Part shown: positions 27,408 to 34,081 of the stretch, one piece after another | Layout: the number at the start of each line of letters is the position of its first letter | How positions within the stretch are numbered: position 1 is the first letter of the stretch | Source: an uncultured Prevotella sp. | GTDB lineage: Bacteria > Bacteroidota > Bacteroidia > Bacteroidales > Bacteroidaceae | DNA length: 40,503 nt | Assembly: GCA_900322175.1 (NCBI GenBank) | Contig: ONYZ01000056.1 | Coordinates: forward strand, 1 to 40,503 | Reading direction: 5' to 3' | The notes under the pieces: model-generated | The model's database searches: none | Told to the model about the DNA's origin: nothing | The model's input: the letters and a program-made list of their open reading frames with translations, nothing else | Program-made: the position numbers and the translations under genes

Positions 27408-27456
27408 AATTTTCGCAAGAAATTTATGTGAAATTTCCGCCGCAAGGCGCTAATAA
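27408..27456. repeat. diverged family A right end A5
   Basis: AAATTTATGTGAAATTTCC leads into the hairpin CGCC-GCAA-GGCG (27438-27449). The arrangement matches AATTTCC plus CAGGC-GAA-GCCTG of complete copies, with different stem bases. Confidence 0.5.
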
Positions 27457-27465
27457 ATAGGAATT

Positions 27466-28608
27466 ATGGATAAAATCAATTTAAACGGAAAGAGTATTTT
27501 AGTAACCGGCAGTGCCGGCTTCATCGGTTCAAATTTAGTCCTCCGTCTGTTCAAGGACATGACCGAAGGCACAATCATTGGCCTGGATAATCTAAACGAT
27601 TATTACGATCCATCACTTAAGGATTACCGCCTTAATGTGATTGAAAAGGCTAAGCCTGCAAATATCAGTTATCAATTTATTAAGGGCGATTTGGCCGATA
27701 AGGCCCTGATCGACAAGTTGTTCGATGACTACAAGTTCGATGTGGTGGTAAACCTCGCAGCTCAGGCTGGCGTGCGCTATAGCATCACCAACCCCGATGC
27801 CTATATCCAGAGCAACCTCATTGGCTTCTACAACATCCTCGAGGCCTGCCGCCACTCAAAAGACGACTCACTTCGTGAGGAAATTTCCCAGAATTCTGGT
27901 CAAAATTTGAATAATTTCCAGGCGAAGCCTGCCCCCTATCAAGGTGTTCAGCATCTGGTCTACGCCTCAAGCTCCAGCGTTTACGGTGGCAACAAGAAAG
28001 TACCCTTCTCTACCGACGACCGTGTAGATAATCCCGTGTCGCTCTATGCAGCCACCAAGAAAAGCAATGAGCTCATGGCACACTGCTACTCCAAGCTCTA
28101 CGACATCCCCTCTACCGGTCTGCGTTTCTTCACCGTCTATGGTCCTGCCGGTCGTCCCGATATGGCCTATTTCGGTTTCACCAACAAGCTGTTGAAGGGC
28201 GAAACCATCCAGATATACAATTATGGCAACTGCCGTCGCGATTTCACCTATGTCGATGATATCGTCGAAGGAATCGTGCGCGTGATGCAGGGTGCTCCAG
28301 AGCGCAAGAAGGGCGAAGACGGGCTCCCTATCCCACCCTATGCCGTGTATAACATCGGTGGCGGTCAACCCGAGAACCTGCTCGACTTCGTAAACATTCT
28401 CCAGGAGGAACTCGTCCGTGCCGGTGTGCTCCCTCAGGACTTTGATTTCGAGGCCCACAAGCAGTTGGTTCCCATGCAGCCAGGTGATGTTCCCACCACC
28501 TATGCCGATGCCACCGCCCTTGAGCGCGATTACGGCTTCACCCCCAAGATCACCCTCCGCGAAGGCCTCCGCCATTTCGCCGAATGGTACGCACAGTTCT
28601 ACAAATAA
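27466..28608 (+). CDS. UDP-glucuronate 4-epimerase, cassette 1, with in-frame family A insertion
   Basis: 380 residues of the extended SDR family. NAD motif TGSAGFIGSN, then GLDNLNDYYDPSLKDYRL, which is characteristic of UDP-glucuronate 4-epimerases (CapI/LpsL type). The active site is SSSSVYGG with YAATKKSNE. RFFTVYGPAGRPDMAYFGFT and RRDFTYVDDIVEG are conserved. It interconverts UDP-glucuronate (made by Ugd) and UDP-galacturonate. Residues 134-156 (SLREEISQNSGQNLNNFQAK) come from a family A repeat. The paralogue at 37193 goes directly from ACRHNPVE to HLVYASSS. Confidence 0.9.
   Translation: MDKINLNGKSILVTGSAGFIGSNLVLRLFKDMTEGTIIGLDNLNDYYDPSLKDYRLNVIEKAKPANISYQFIKGDLADKALIDKLFDDYKFDVVVNLAAQAGVRYSITNPDAYIQSNLIGFYNILEACRHSKDDSLREEISQNSGQNLNNFQAKPAPYQGVQHLVYASSSSVYGGNKKVPFSTDDRVDNPVSLYAATKKSNELMAHCYSKLYDIPSTGLRFFTVYGPAGRPDMAYFGFTNKLLKGETIQIYNYGNCRRDFTYVDDIVEGIVRVMQGAPERKKGEDGLPIPPYAVYNIGGGQPENLLDFVNILQEELVRAGVLPQDFDFEAHKQLVPMQPGDVPTTYADATALERDYGFTPKITLREGLRHFAEWYAQFYK
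27867..27931. repeat. family A repeat A6, in frame in epimerase
   Basis: 65 bp with hairpins CTCAC-TTC-GTGAG and CAGGC-GAA-GCCTG. It is read in the same frame as A1 (LRxEISQNSxQNLxNFQAKP). The other two frames on this strand hit TGA. Confidence 0.92.
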
Positions 28609-28620
28609 GTAACATATTAA

Positions 28621-28661
28621 AAACGACGAAAGCCAGCCTGATAGCTGGCTTTTATCGTTTT
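28621..28661. terminator. bidirectional terminator between epimerase 1 and rfbC
   Basis: AAAGCCAGC-CTGATA-GCTGGCTTT stem-loop, flanked by AAACGA and TCGTTTTT, so it has T tails in both directions between convergent genes. Confidence 0.88.
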
Positions 28662-28672
28662 TATTGATAATA

Positions 28673-29254
28673 TCACTTAAACTCCGGATATAAATCTACG
28701 TTAATATCAAATGGACTATCGAAATCCTTCAAGAGCACATGCTTAGTATCCTTCTCTGACAACAGAGCCTTTTCTGCATCAATCTTCCAATCTATTCCCA
28801 GACTATCATCAACGATAGATATTCCATCATCAGCCTCAGGATGATAAAAGTTGTCGCACTTATACTGAAACACCGCAGTCTCCGAGAGTACAGCAAAACC
28901 ATGTGCAAAACCTCTTGGCACAAAGAACTGGCGACGATTCTCCTCTGTAAGTTCTACAGCAATATGCTCACCGTATGTAGGCGAACCCTTACGAATATCC
29001 ACTACCACATCAAGCACAGCCCCCTTCACACAACGCACCAACTTACTCTGTGTGTACGGTGGACGCTGGAAATGCAGACCACGCATAACGCCATAACACG
29101 ACATACTCTCGTTGTCCTGTACAAAATTGATCTTACGCACTTTCTCATCAAATTCCCTCTGCGAAAAACTCTCAAAGAAATACCCCCGCGCATCCTTAAA
29201 CACCCGTGGCTCAATAATCACCACCCCATCAATATTTGTCCTTATTACTTCCAT
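28673..29254 (-). CDS. rfbC: dTDP-4-dehydrorhamnose 3,5-epimerase
   Basis: 193 residues. Cupin-fold epimerase of dTDP-rhamnose synthesis. DARGYFFESFSQREF, FVQDNESMSCYGVMRGLHFQ (catalytic His in RGLHFQ), RKGSPTYGEH and FFVPRGFAHGFAVLS are typical; the C-terminal half has YHPEADDGI. The rfbA, rfbB and rfbD partners are not in the window. It lies downstream of the WbuC gene on the same strand, separated by a family D repeat. Confidence 0.94.
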   Translation of the reverse strand: MEVIRTNIDGVVIIEPRVFKDARGYFFESFSQREFDEKVRKINFVQDNESMSCYGVMRGLHFQRPPYTQSKLVRCVKGAVLDVVVDIRKGSPTYGEHIAVELTEENRRQFFVPRGFAHGFAVLSETAVFQYKCDNFYHPEADDGISIVDDSLGIDWKIDAEKALLSEKDTKHVLLKDFDSPFDINVDLYPEFK

Positions 29255-29345
29255 AACTTATCTTCCTTCTTACATCTTCCCTCTTCCATCTTACATCTTC
29301 CCTCTTACATCACACATCATCCATCATCCATCATACATCTCCGAT
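29255..29345. repeat. family D simple repeat between wbuC-like gene and rfbC
   Basis: Tandem CTTCCCTCTTACATC and ATCCATCATACATC units. It fills the gap and supplies the last codons (MYDG) and stop of the WbuC-type gene. Same units as 31975-32095 and the insertion in menC. Confidence 0.75.
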
Positions 29346-29737
29346 CCATCCTCGCCATATTTACCATCCTTACCCTCGTAAATCACCGACGGCTCCAGTA
29401 CCTCTACCGTATGCCACACACCTTTCGGCACCTGACATCCATAGTTGCCCTCCGCAGGGCACAGATGTATGCGTTCAGTCTCCCTCAGCGTCACCTTACC
29501 GTCCGCCTGAGTCACCTCTTCATATAATATCTCATCCAAACGTCCTTTAAGCAGAATCACATTCTCATTGCTCATCGGATGACGATGGATTGCTACAACC
29601 GTACCTGGCATCAAAGCGTTCAACATACGCTGCGAACCATCCTCAGCCGATGTTCTCAGATCCAGATTCGTCCTCAGGCGAGGATTCACCTCCGCCTCTT
29701 CAAACATTTTTTTCAGTAATTCTTGATTAATCGTCAT
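29324..29737 (-). CDS. WbuC-family cupin protein, copy 1
   Basis: 137 residues from ATG 29737 (MTINQELLKKMF), chosen because the paralogue at 34782 starts MVINQALL; ATG 29749 would add four residues. LDLRTSAEDGSQRMLNALMP, GTVVAIHRHPMSNE (metal-binding HRH), LLKGRLDEILYEE and PKGVWHTVE make up the small cupin seen in O-antigen loci. The biochemical role is unsettled. The C-terminus runs into a simple repeat. A -7 box is at 29812-29819. Confidence 0.87.
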   Translation of the reverse strand: MTINQELLKKMFEEAEVNPRLRTNLDLRTSAEDGSQRMLNALMPGTVVAIHRHPMSNENVILLKGRLDEILYEEVTQADGKVTLRETERIHLCPAEGNYGCQVPKGVWHTVEVLEPSVIYEGKDGKYGEDGSEMYDG

Positions 29738-29811
29738 AATTTCTATCATTTTCCTACTTCATGTACAAGACATCAACAAGGAACCACATAAATACCATCC
29801 TATTTCGGGTG

Positions 29812-29819
29812 CAAAGATA
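29812..29819 (-). promoter_or_regulatory. Bacteroidota -7 box for wbuC-like gene 1 and rfbC
   Basis: TATCTTTG then CACCC on the minus strand, about 75 bases before the WbuC start. Paired palindromes lie just upstream at 29844-29876. Confidence 0.65.
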
Positions 29820-29843
29820 CAAATAATTTTTATAATTCTGCCA

Positions 29844-29876
29844 TTTGGCCAAAAATTATTCGCCCATTTGGCCAAA
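29844..29876. promoter_or_regulatory. two TTTGGCCAAA palindromes 23 bp apart
   Basis: Perfect 10-bp palindromes at 29844-29853 and 29867-29876, both within CCATTTGGCCAAA. They lie 25-57 bases upstream of the minus-strand -7 box at 29812-29819. Two-turn spacing suggests a dimeric regulator site for the WbuC/rfbC promoter. Confidence 0.5.
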
Positions 29877-29914
29877 TTTCATTGGTTCTAAGTCAATTTG
29901 TTATTTTTATTTTC

Positions 29915-29999
29915 ACTTCCACCTCCACCAAACACGGCGCAAGCCCTTTGTATATGCTGGTTTTCGGAGGTGGAAGTACCTTATTTCACTTCCACCTCT
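29915..29999. repeat. inverted repeat ACTTCCACCTCC with a third direct copy
   Basis: ACTTCCACCTCC (29915-29926) pairs perfectly with GGAGGTGGAAGT (29966-29977) around a 39-base loop. CACTTCCACCTC recurs at 29988-29999, giving two alternative pairings. No gene is apparent here. Confidence 0.6.
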
Positions 30000-30079
30000 C
30001 TTCCACCTTTTCAATCAAAACAACTTGTTTTGTTGTCAAAGAACATATTTCTTACCATCTAAAAGTTCATATATAAAAC

Positions 30080-30131
30080 CTAACTAGTTTTCAATTGCAA
30101 TGCAGTTAGCTAGCAATTGTTTGCTAGTTAG
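30080..30131. repeat. nested palindrome
   Basis: Outer arms CTAACTAG (30080-30087) and CTAGTTAG (30124-30131) enclose inner arms CAATTGC (30092-30098) and GCAATTG (30113-30119). It is the first of three palindromic arrays before the gene at 30458. Confidence 0.6.
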
Positions 30132-30155
30132 TTTTCAAAATTACCCAAATTGCCG

Positions 30156-30209
30156 CACTCGAGTGAATCGATCATTTCACCCGGGTCAATCGATCCATTC
30201 ACTCGAGTG
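30156..30209. promoter_or_regulatory. three CACYCGRGTG-type palindromes at exact 22-bp steps
   Basis: CACTCGAGTG at 30156-30165, CACCCGGGTC at 30178-30187 and CACTCGAGTG at 30200-30209. The two spacers are AATCGATCATTT and AATCGATCCATT. Same-face repetition fits cooperative binding of a dimeric regulator. No known operator was recognised. Confidence 0.6.
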
Positions 30210-30217
30210 AATTAATT

Positions 30218-30362
30218 TAATCCACAAAGGATTATAATATAAGACTTTATATTTTTTGGGGGATTATTAGTCAGAATATTATAATCCTGCGCGGATTATA
30301 ATATAGGATTTCATATTTTTTTTGTGACTATTAGACAGAATCGGTTAATCCCTCTAGGATTA
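30218..30362. repeat. three TAATCC-N5-GGATTA palindromes in a 64-bp tandem repeat
   Basis: TAATCC at 30218, 30282 and 30346; GGATTA at 30229, 30293 and 30357. The first two steps are exactly 64 bp. Intervening sequence is also repeated (TATATTTTTTGGGGGATTATTAGTCAGAAT against a diverged second copy; AGACTTTATAT/AGGATTTCATAT). The array ends about 60 bases before the -7 box at 30421. Confidence 0.7.
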
Positions 30363-30420
30363 TAAATACAAAAATTGAATAATTTCGGTTCAAACTGCGT
30401 TAAATATCAGAAACTTTTCG

Positions 30421-30428
30421 TAACTTTG
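30421..30428 (+). promoter_or_regulatory. Bacteroidota -7 box for the 55-codon gene
   Basis: TAACTTTG then CACCG, 30 bases before ATG 30458. A clear -33 match is not visible, which fits activator dependence. Confidence 0.7.
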
Positions 30429-30457
30429 CACCGCATACATAAAAAGAATAAAAAGAT

Positions 30458-30625
30458 ATGTTAGGAATTGACAGTAAAGAAACTCCGATTGTGACAGGCG
30501 CTTATGCAGATGAGATTCGTGAGGCTGTACGTCGAACATGCCAAGGTCAGTTCGACGAGGCAGACCTTAAGGTAGCTGCCCGTTCTGCCAGTATCAAACA
30601 AGAGTACGATGCAGTCTGGAAGTAA
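30458..30625 (+). CDS. small protein of 55 residues, function unknown
   Basis: Reads MLGIDSKETPIVTGAYADEI then REAVRRTCQGQFDEADLKVA and ARSASIKQEYDAVWK. Acidic and basic residues alternate, helical in appearance, one Cys, no membrane segment or signal peptide. I do not recognise a family. It looks real because an excellent -7 box lies 30 bases upstream, the codon use is typical of the genome, and a 350-base region of ordered palindromes precedes it. The next gene is 200 bases away with its own promoter, so it is likely monocistronic. Confidence 0.55.
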   Translation: MLGIDSKETPIVTGAYADEIREAVRRTCQGQFDEADLKVAARSASIKQEYDAVWK

Positions 30626-30762
30626 TCTTGGATCACCAAAGCGACTGATTTTTGAGAGAGCAACCGATGCCGGTGTTCTTTCAGGTTACCCAGTATGAAT
30701 AAACGTTAAATTTCTGTTTGCAGAAAAACAGCATAATCCTTGCAGATATCGAATAAAATGCT

Positions 30763-30770
30763 TAATTTTG
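30763..30770 (+). promoter_or_regulatory. Bacteroidota -7 box for toxin-antitoxin pair
   Basis: TAATTTTG then CAACC, 59 bases before ATG 30829. The 137 bases between the 55-codon gene and this box hold only a small CTGTTT-GCAG-AAACAG-like hairpin near 30715-30732. Confidence 0.5.
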
Positions 30771-30828
30771 CAACCGATAAGTCCTAATATGAGAATTAAC
30801 TGCGATAATAATTATGTGTAGATACAAT

Positions 30829-31113
30829 ATGTCATTCAACGATGCTGTCATGAACGAGCTGCGGCCTCACTTCAAGGACGAAGAGTCCCTGTTGGTGTGG
30901 CTGGAGGTCAATATGGACCATCTCATGCGTGAATACATCGCTAGGTTTAAAAGACCTAATATTGATGGAGAGCAGTTGCTTAGAAAGCTGAATACGCTGC
31001 CTAATACATCAGCTGGCTTTCTGCAACTCAACGGCATTCTCGGAAAGCAGGGAGCAAGTTTCTCATGGGAAAATCTGCGTGAGGATGCATATTCAGACAA
31101 GTACGGCATATGA
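30829..31113 (+). CDS. probable antitoxin of a PIN-domain toxin
   Basis: 94 residues from ATG 30829 (MSFNDAVMNELRPHFKDEES); ATG 30814 would add MCRYN. The N-terminal half is helical and charged. The C-terminal half NTSAGFLQLNGILGKQGASF and SWENLREDAYSDKYGI resembles the toxin-binding tail of short antitoxins (W..LREDAY). The stop overlaps the PIN gene start by 4 bases (ATGA), the usual arrangement of type II pairs. No DNA-binding motif is recognised with certainty. Confidence 0.75.
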   Translation: MSFNDAVMNELRPHFKDEESLLVWLEVNMDHLMREYIARFKRPNIDGEQLLRKLNTLPNTSAGFLQLNGILGKQGASFSWENLREDAYSDKYGI

Positions 31114-31547
31114 GAGTGTTCCTTGATACCAATGTTATCCTGGAATTCTTCATTGAACGTGAAGATGTTCGGACGGCGGCGCAACTGTTCAACAGACTTA
31201 AGGACGAAAAGGCCGAAATGTACATGTCGGTTGGAAGTTTTTATACTATGCTGTTCTTGATTGATAAGTACTTGAGAAAAGAACTGGGGCTGACAAGTGA
31301 AGTCCGTATTGCCACACTTCGTTCACTTGCAGTGAAAATTGTAAAGGCTATAAGTGTTGCCGAGCATGACAGCGAGAGTTTGTTACGCGGAGTCGAAGAT
31401 ATGCAGTTCAAGGACATTGAGGACAGCTGCCAGTATCAGGCTGCGGTCGCTGCTGGGTGTGATTTTATAATAACATATAATGTGAAAGACTATCCTCATA
31501 CACTCTTGCCCGTCTTTTCTCCAAGTGACTTCTTACAGCATGAGTGA
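31110..31547 (+). CDS. PIN-domain ribonuclease toxin (VapC-like)
   Basis: 145 residues. FLDTNVILEFF at the N-terminus supplies the first Asp of the metal site. FKDIEDSCQYQAAVAAGCDF and IITYNVKDYP carry the remaining acidic residues (ED and the TxNxxD block). Such toxins cleave RNA and are held inactive by the co-translated antitoxin encoded just upstream. It overlaps the downstream four-helix-bundle gene by 8 bases. AT-rich relative to the housekeeping genes, in line with an acquired pair. Confidence 0.9.
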   Translation: MRVFLDTNVILEFFIEREDVRTAAQLFNRLKDEKAEMYMSVGSFYTMLFLIDKYLRKELGLTSEVRIATLRSLAVKIVKAISVAEHDSESLLRGVEDMQFKDIEDSCQYQAAVAAGCDFIITYNVKDYPHTLLPVFSPSDFLQHE

Positions 31548-31974
31548 GATCAGCGAAGCCATACAAGAGAAATGCCTCGCCTTCAGCGACAGAATCATTA
31601 AACTCAATGATTATCTGCTGAAGGAGGCTGCCAATGCAAAACCTACCTACAAGATAGTCAAGGGTAAAAGGGTGTATGAGAAAAGCGTACCGGTTTATCT
31701 CCAGTCAGTATCAAACTTGTGTAATCAGTTATTAAGAGCTGGTACGTCAATTGGCGCAAACAATGCTGAAGCGTCAAGCGCCATTAGTAAAGCAGACTTC
31801 AAATCAAAGTCATATATAGCCTTAAAAGAGGCCCGGGAATCACTCTATTGGCTGGATTTGTTACATAGGAACGGTTACTTGACAGATGTCCAATTCAATA
31901 GCCTCTATACGGACTGCGAAGAACTAGTAAAAGTGTTAACTCACCGATGCAAGAAGCTGGATGGGGTAGAATAA
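31540..31974 (+). CDS. four-helix-bundle protein (23S rRNA insertion-sequence family)
   Basis: 144 residues from ATG 31540 (MSEISEAIQEKCLAFSDRII); GTG 31525 is the longer option. QLLRAGTSIGANNAEASSAI and SKADFKSKSYIALKEARESL plus YWLDLL match the four-helix-bundle family first seen as inserts in 23S rRNA genes and common as passenger genes in Bacteroidota. The role is unknown. An additional segment KPTYKIVKGKRVYEKSVPVY lengthens helix 1-2. It overlaps the PIN gene and is followed at once by a family D repeat. Confidence 0.88.
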   Translation: MSEISEAIQEKCLAFSDRIIKLNDYLLKEAANAKPTYKIVKGKRVYEKSVPVYLQSVSNLCNQLLRAGTSIGANNAEASSAISKADFKSKSYIALKEARESLYWLDLLHRNGYLTDVQFNSLYTDCEELVKVLTHRCKKLDGVE

Positions 31975-32095
31975 CATCAAACATTATCCATATAACATCA
32001 AACATCTCTTATCACATCATCCATTATACTTCATCCATCATACATCTCTTATTACATCATACATCATCCATAAAACATCAAACATCTTCTGATTG
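31975..32095. repeat. family D simple repeat after four-helix-bundle gene
   Basis: About 120 bp of CATCAAACATTATCCATATA and ATCATACATCATCCAT units in tandem. Non-coding. Same vocabulary as 29255-29345. Confidence 0.75.
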
Positions 32096-32159
32096 CACAG
32101 GTGGTCGTAGGACGATGCAGTTCGATACTGCCAATCAGTACAAATATTAAATCTGCTAT

Positions 32160-32578
32160 GATAATAAATCTTGAGAAAGTAGATAGCAAACTATTTGAGT
32201 ATCCTTTTGCTGATCAGTTCGCATTCAATATGCAGATGTATGAATATCGTTTGAAGCGTGTGCTGTCTATAGATTTCTCGTATTCATGATATGCTTGAGG
32301 GATGTAGTACTGATTATATAGTCGATGCCCCTGTATTCCCAGGAAATAGCGGTGGTCCTGTTATTATAAAGCCCGAATTAGTAAGTATTTCAGGGACAAA
32401 ATCTCAAAAAGAATCGCGGCTGATAGGACTTGTTAAAAGTTATATTAATTATAAAGATATAGCTGTAAGTCCACAAACAGGCAGACCAAGAGTTGTTTTT
32501 GAAGAAAATACAGGACTTACGAAAGTAGAACCTGTTGACCACATTATAGAAACGATACTTAATGGGGTGAATCCATGA
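32160..32578 (+). pseudogene. remnant of a trypsin-like serine protease gene
   Basis: The frame from 32291 reads MLEGCSTDYIVDAPVFPGNS then GGPVIIKPELVSI. GNSGGPV is the catalytic-Ser motif of S1-type proteases, with DAPVFPGNSGGP typical of the bacterial group. The upstream frame 32160-32289 (MIINLEKVDSKLFEYPFADQ) ends in TGA and is out of frame; SRIHD just before 32291 can be read but a TAG precedes it. The His and Asp of the catalytic triad are missing. Decayed and probably inactive. Confidence 0.65.
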
Positions 32579-32627
32579 TAGAAACGATCCATCTACTGAA
32601 GGGAACTCTACGAATTAGATTGACCAG

Positions 32628-34043
32628 TTGGTCTCTAAGGTAATTCAGTTTTCCCAATTCCATATTGGAAGTCTTATTGTGAATCAGTTAAGGGCTGATG
32701 CTAAGGCGAATAATAATTGGGGGGAGACCGATGCAACACTGGAGAAGATTTATGGATCATATTTATCTGCTTGTTTACTCCATGACATCGCCCATGCACC
32801 ATTCTCTCATACTCTAGAAGGGTATTATGGTCAGAAAAGAGTTCTGTCAGAAAAACTGAAGAACGAAATCCATGATGATAAATTCTCAGCAGATCTTGAA
32901 GATGCGAAATTAAAAGAGGAACCCAATTTTCATGAATACGCAAGTGCTATCATGGCTTTTAGAGAATATAAACCCTCTCTAGACAGACTTGGGTATGATG
33001 CAGAACTTGTAGCTCGAATGATAACAGGTGTATTTTACAATGTAGAAAGAGAGACACATCAAATTCATAACTGTATGATAACTCTTCTGCATGGTAAAAT
33101 AATAGATGCAGACAGGCTAGACTATGCATGTCGCGATGTATGGGCATCTGGTTATAGCACATCAAGCGTAGATTTAAGACGCTTGATATCTGCTCTTCAT
33201 ATTAAGAAATGTGAGAAAGATTATAATGTCTGTTTTGAGAGCAGTTCATTAAATGAAATTGAAGGAGTCTTGAACGTAAAAGATTTCCAGATGAAGTATG
33301 TGATTAATCATCATGTGGTAAATTATGAACAACAGCTTTTGACAATGGCGGCAGAACATGCTGCAATACATTTCTTTCCAACTGTTGCGCGAGAAAATCC
33401 AGATAACCCTGGATTTGCTGCATTAGGAAAGATAGTGAACATCGATGCCTTGAAAGGTGAGGTGAGAACTGAGGTCGGTAATTTGAAGATAACAAATGTG
33501 TCAGATGATGACATTATATTCTTAATGAAACAAGATTCGAATAACGATCTTTATCAGCATTGGCGTAGTCGCAAATTTGAACATTTTTCTTTATGGAAGT
33601 CGCGAGATGAGTTCTATCACTTCTTTCCAAATGTTCCCAAAAATCAGAATTTGAAAAATGGAAAGTTTAAGGAAGAAGTTCTGAAAGTTTTAAGAAGCAA
33701 AGGCTACAGGGATGAAGAAATATTGATTAATGAAGCCAAGTTTAAATGCCGAGTTCGACTTCGACAATTATATCTTGTGGTTGCAAATGATGTCGTAAGA
33801 TATACTGATATAAAGCCGGAAGAAGCAAATTCAAATAAGGACATTGAGTTCTATTATGTGTTTATTTCGAAACGTGATGTCAGTGACAGAGAGGAGATAA
33901 AGAAAACCCGCATGGAGTTGATGGAAGCGTTAAAAGAAACCATGATATCGTTATATGGAGAAGCTGCTCATAGTACTTTTCGTGAAAAGATGAGGGATTC
34001 GTGGCTTTGCAGACTGATTTGCGGTGAAAAGAATGAGAATTGA
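32628..34043 (+). pseudogene. HD-domain phosphohydrolase lacking its N-terminus, copy 1
   Basis: 471 codons open from a TTG, with no good ATG. CLLHDIAHAPFSHTLEGYYG is the HD motif of SAMHD1/dGTPase-like proteins, and DADRLDYACRDVWASGYSTS the third metal-binding block. The intact paralogue at 38583 starts MKRILDSVHGYIEID and carries FQRLRRVEQ, RHDRFIHSLGVFHLG before this point. Here IDQLVSKVIQFSQ joins directly to FHIGSLIVNQL, so about 38 residues with the first metal His are deleted. Out-of-frame IHLLKGTLRI just upstream looks like the lost start. Probably inactive. Confidence 0.7.
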
Positions 34044-34081
34044 TTATGGCAAACAAGAAATAATAACGAAAACAAGAATAA

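Noticed and set aside
30216-30228. Replication origin with DnaA boxes
   Set aside because: TAATCCACA at the first unit is one mismatch from a DnaA box, but the other units do not match and no dnaA/dnaN context exists.
30218-30362. CRISPR array
   Set aside because: Only three units, palindromic and 64 bp apart with the intervening DNA itself repeated; no unique spacers and no cas genes.
30080-30428. Invertible promoter of a capsule locus
   Set aside because: The inverted repeats do not enclose a TAnnTTTG box, and no recombinase or UpxY-type gene is nearby.
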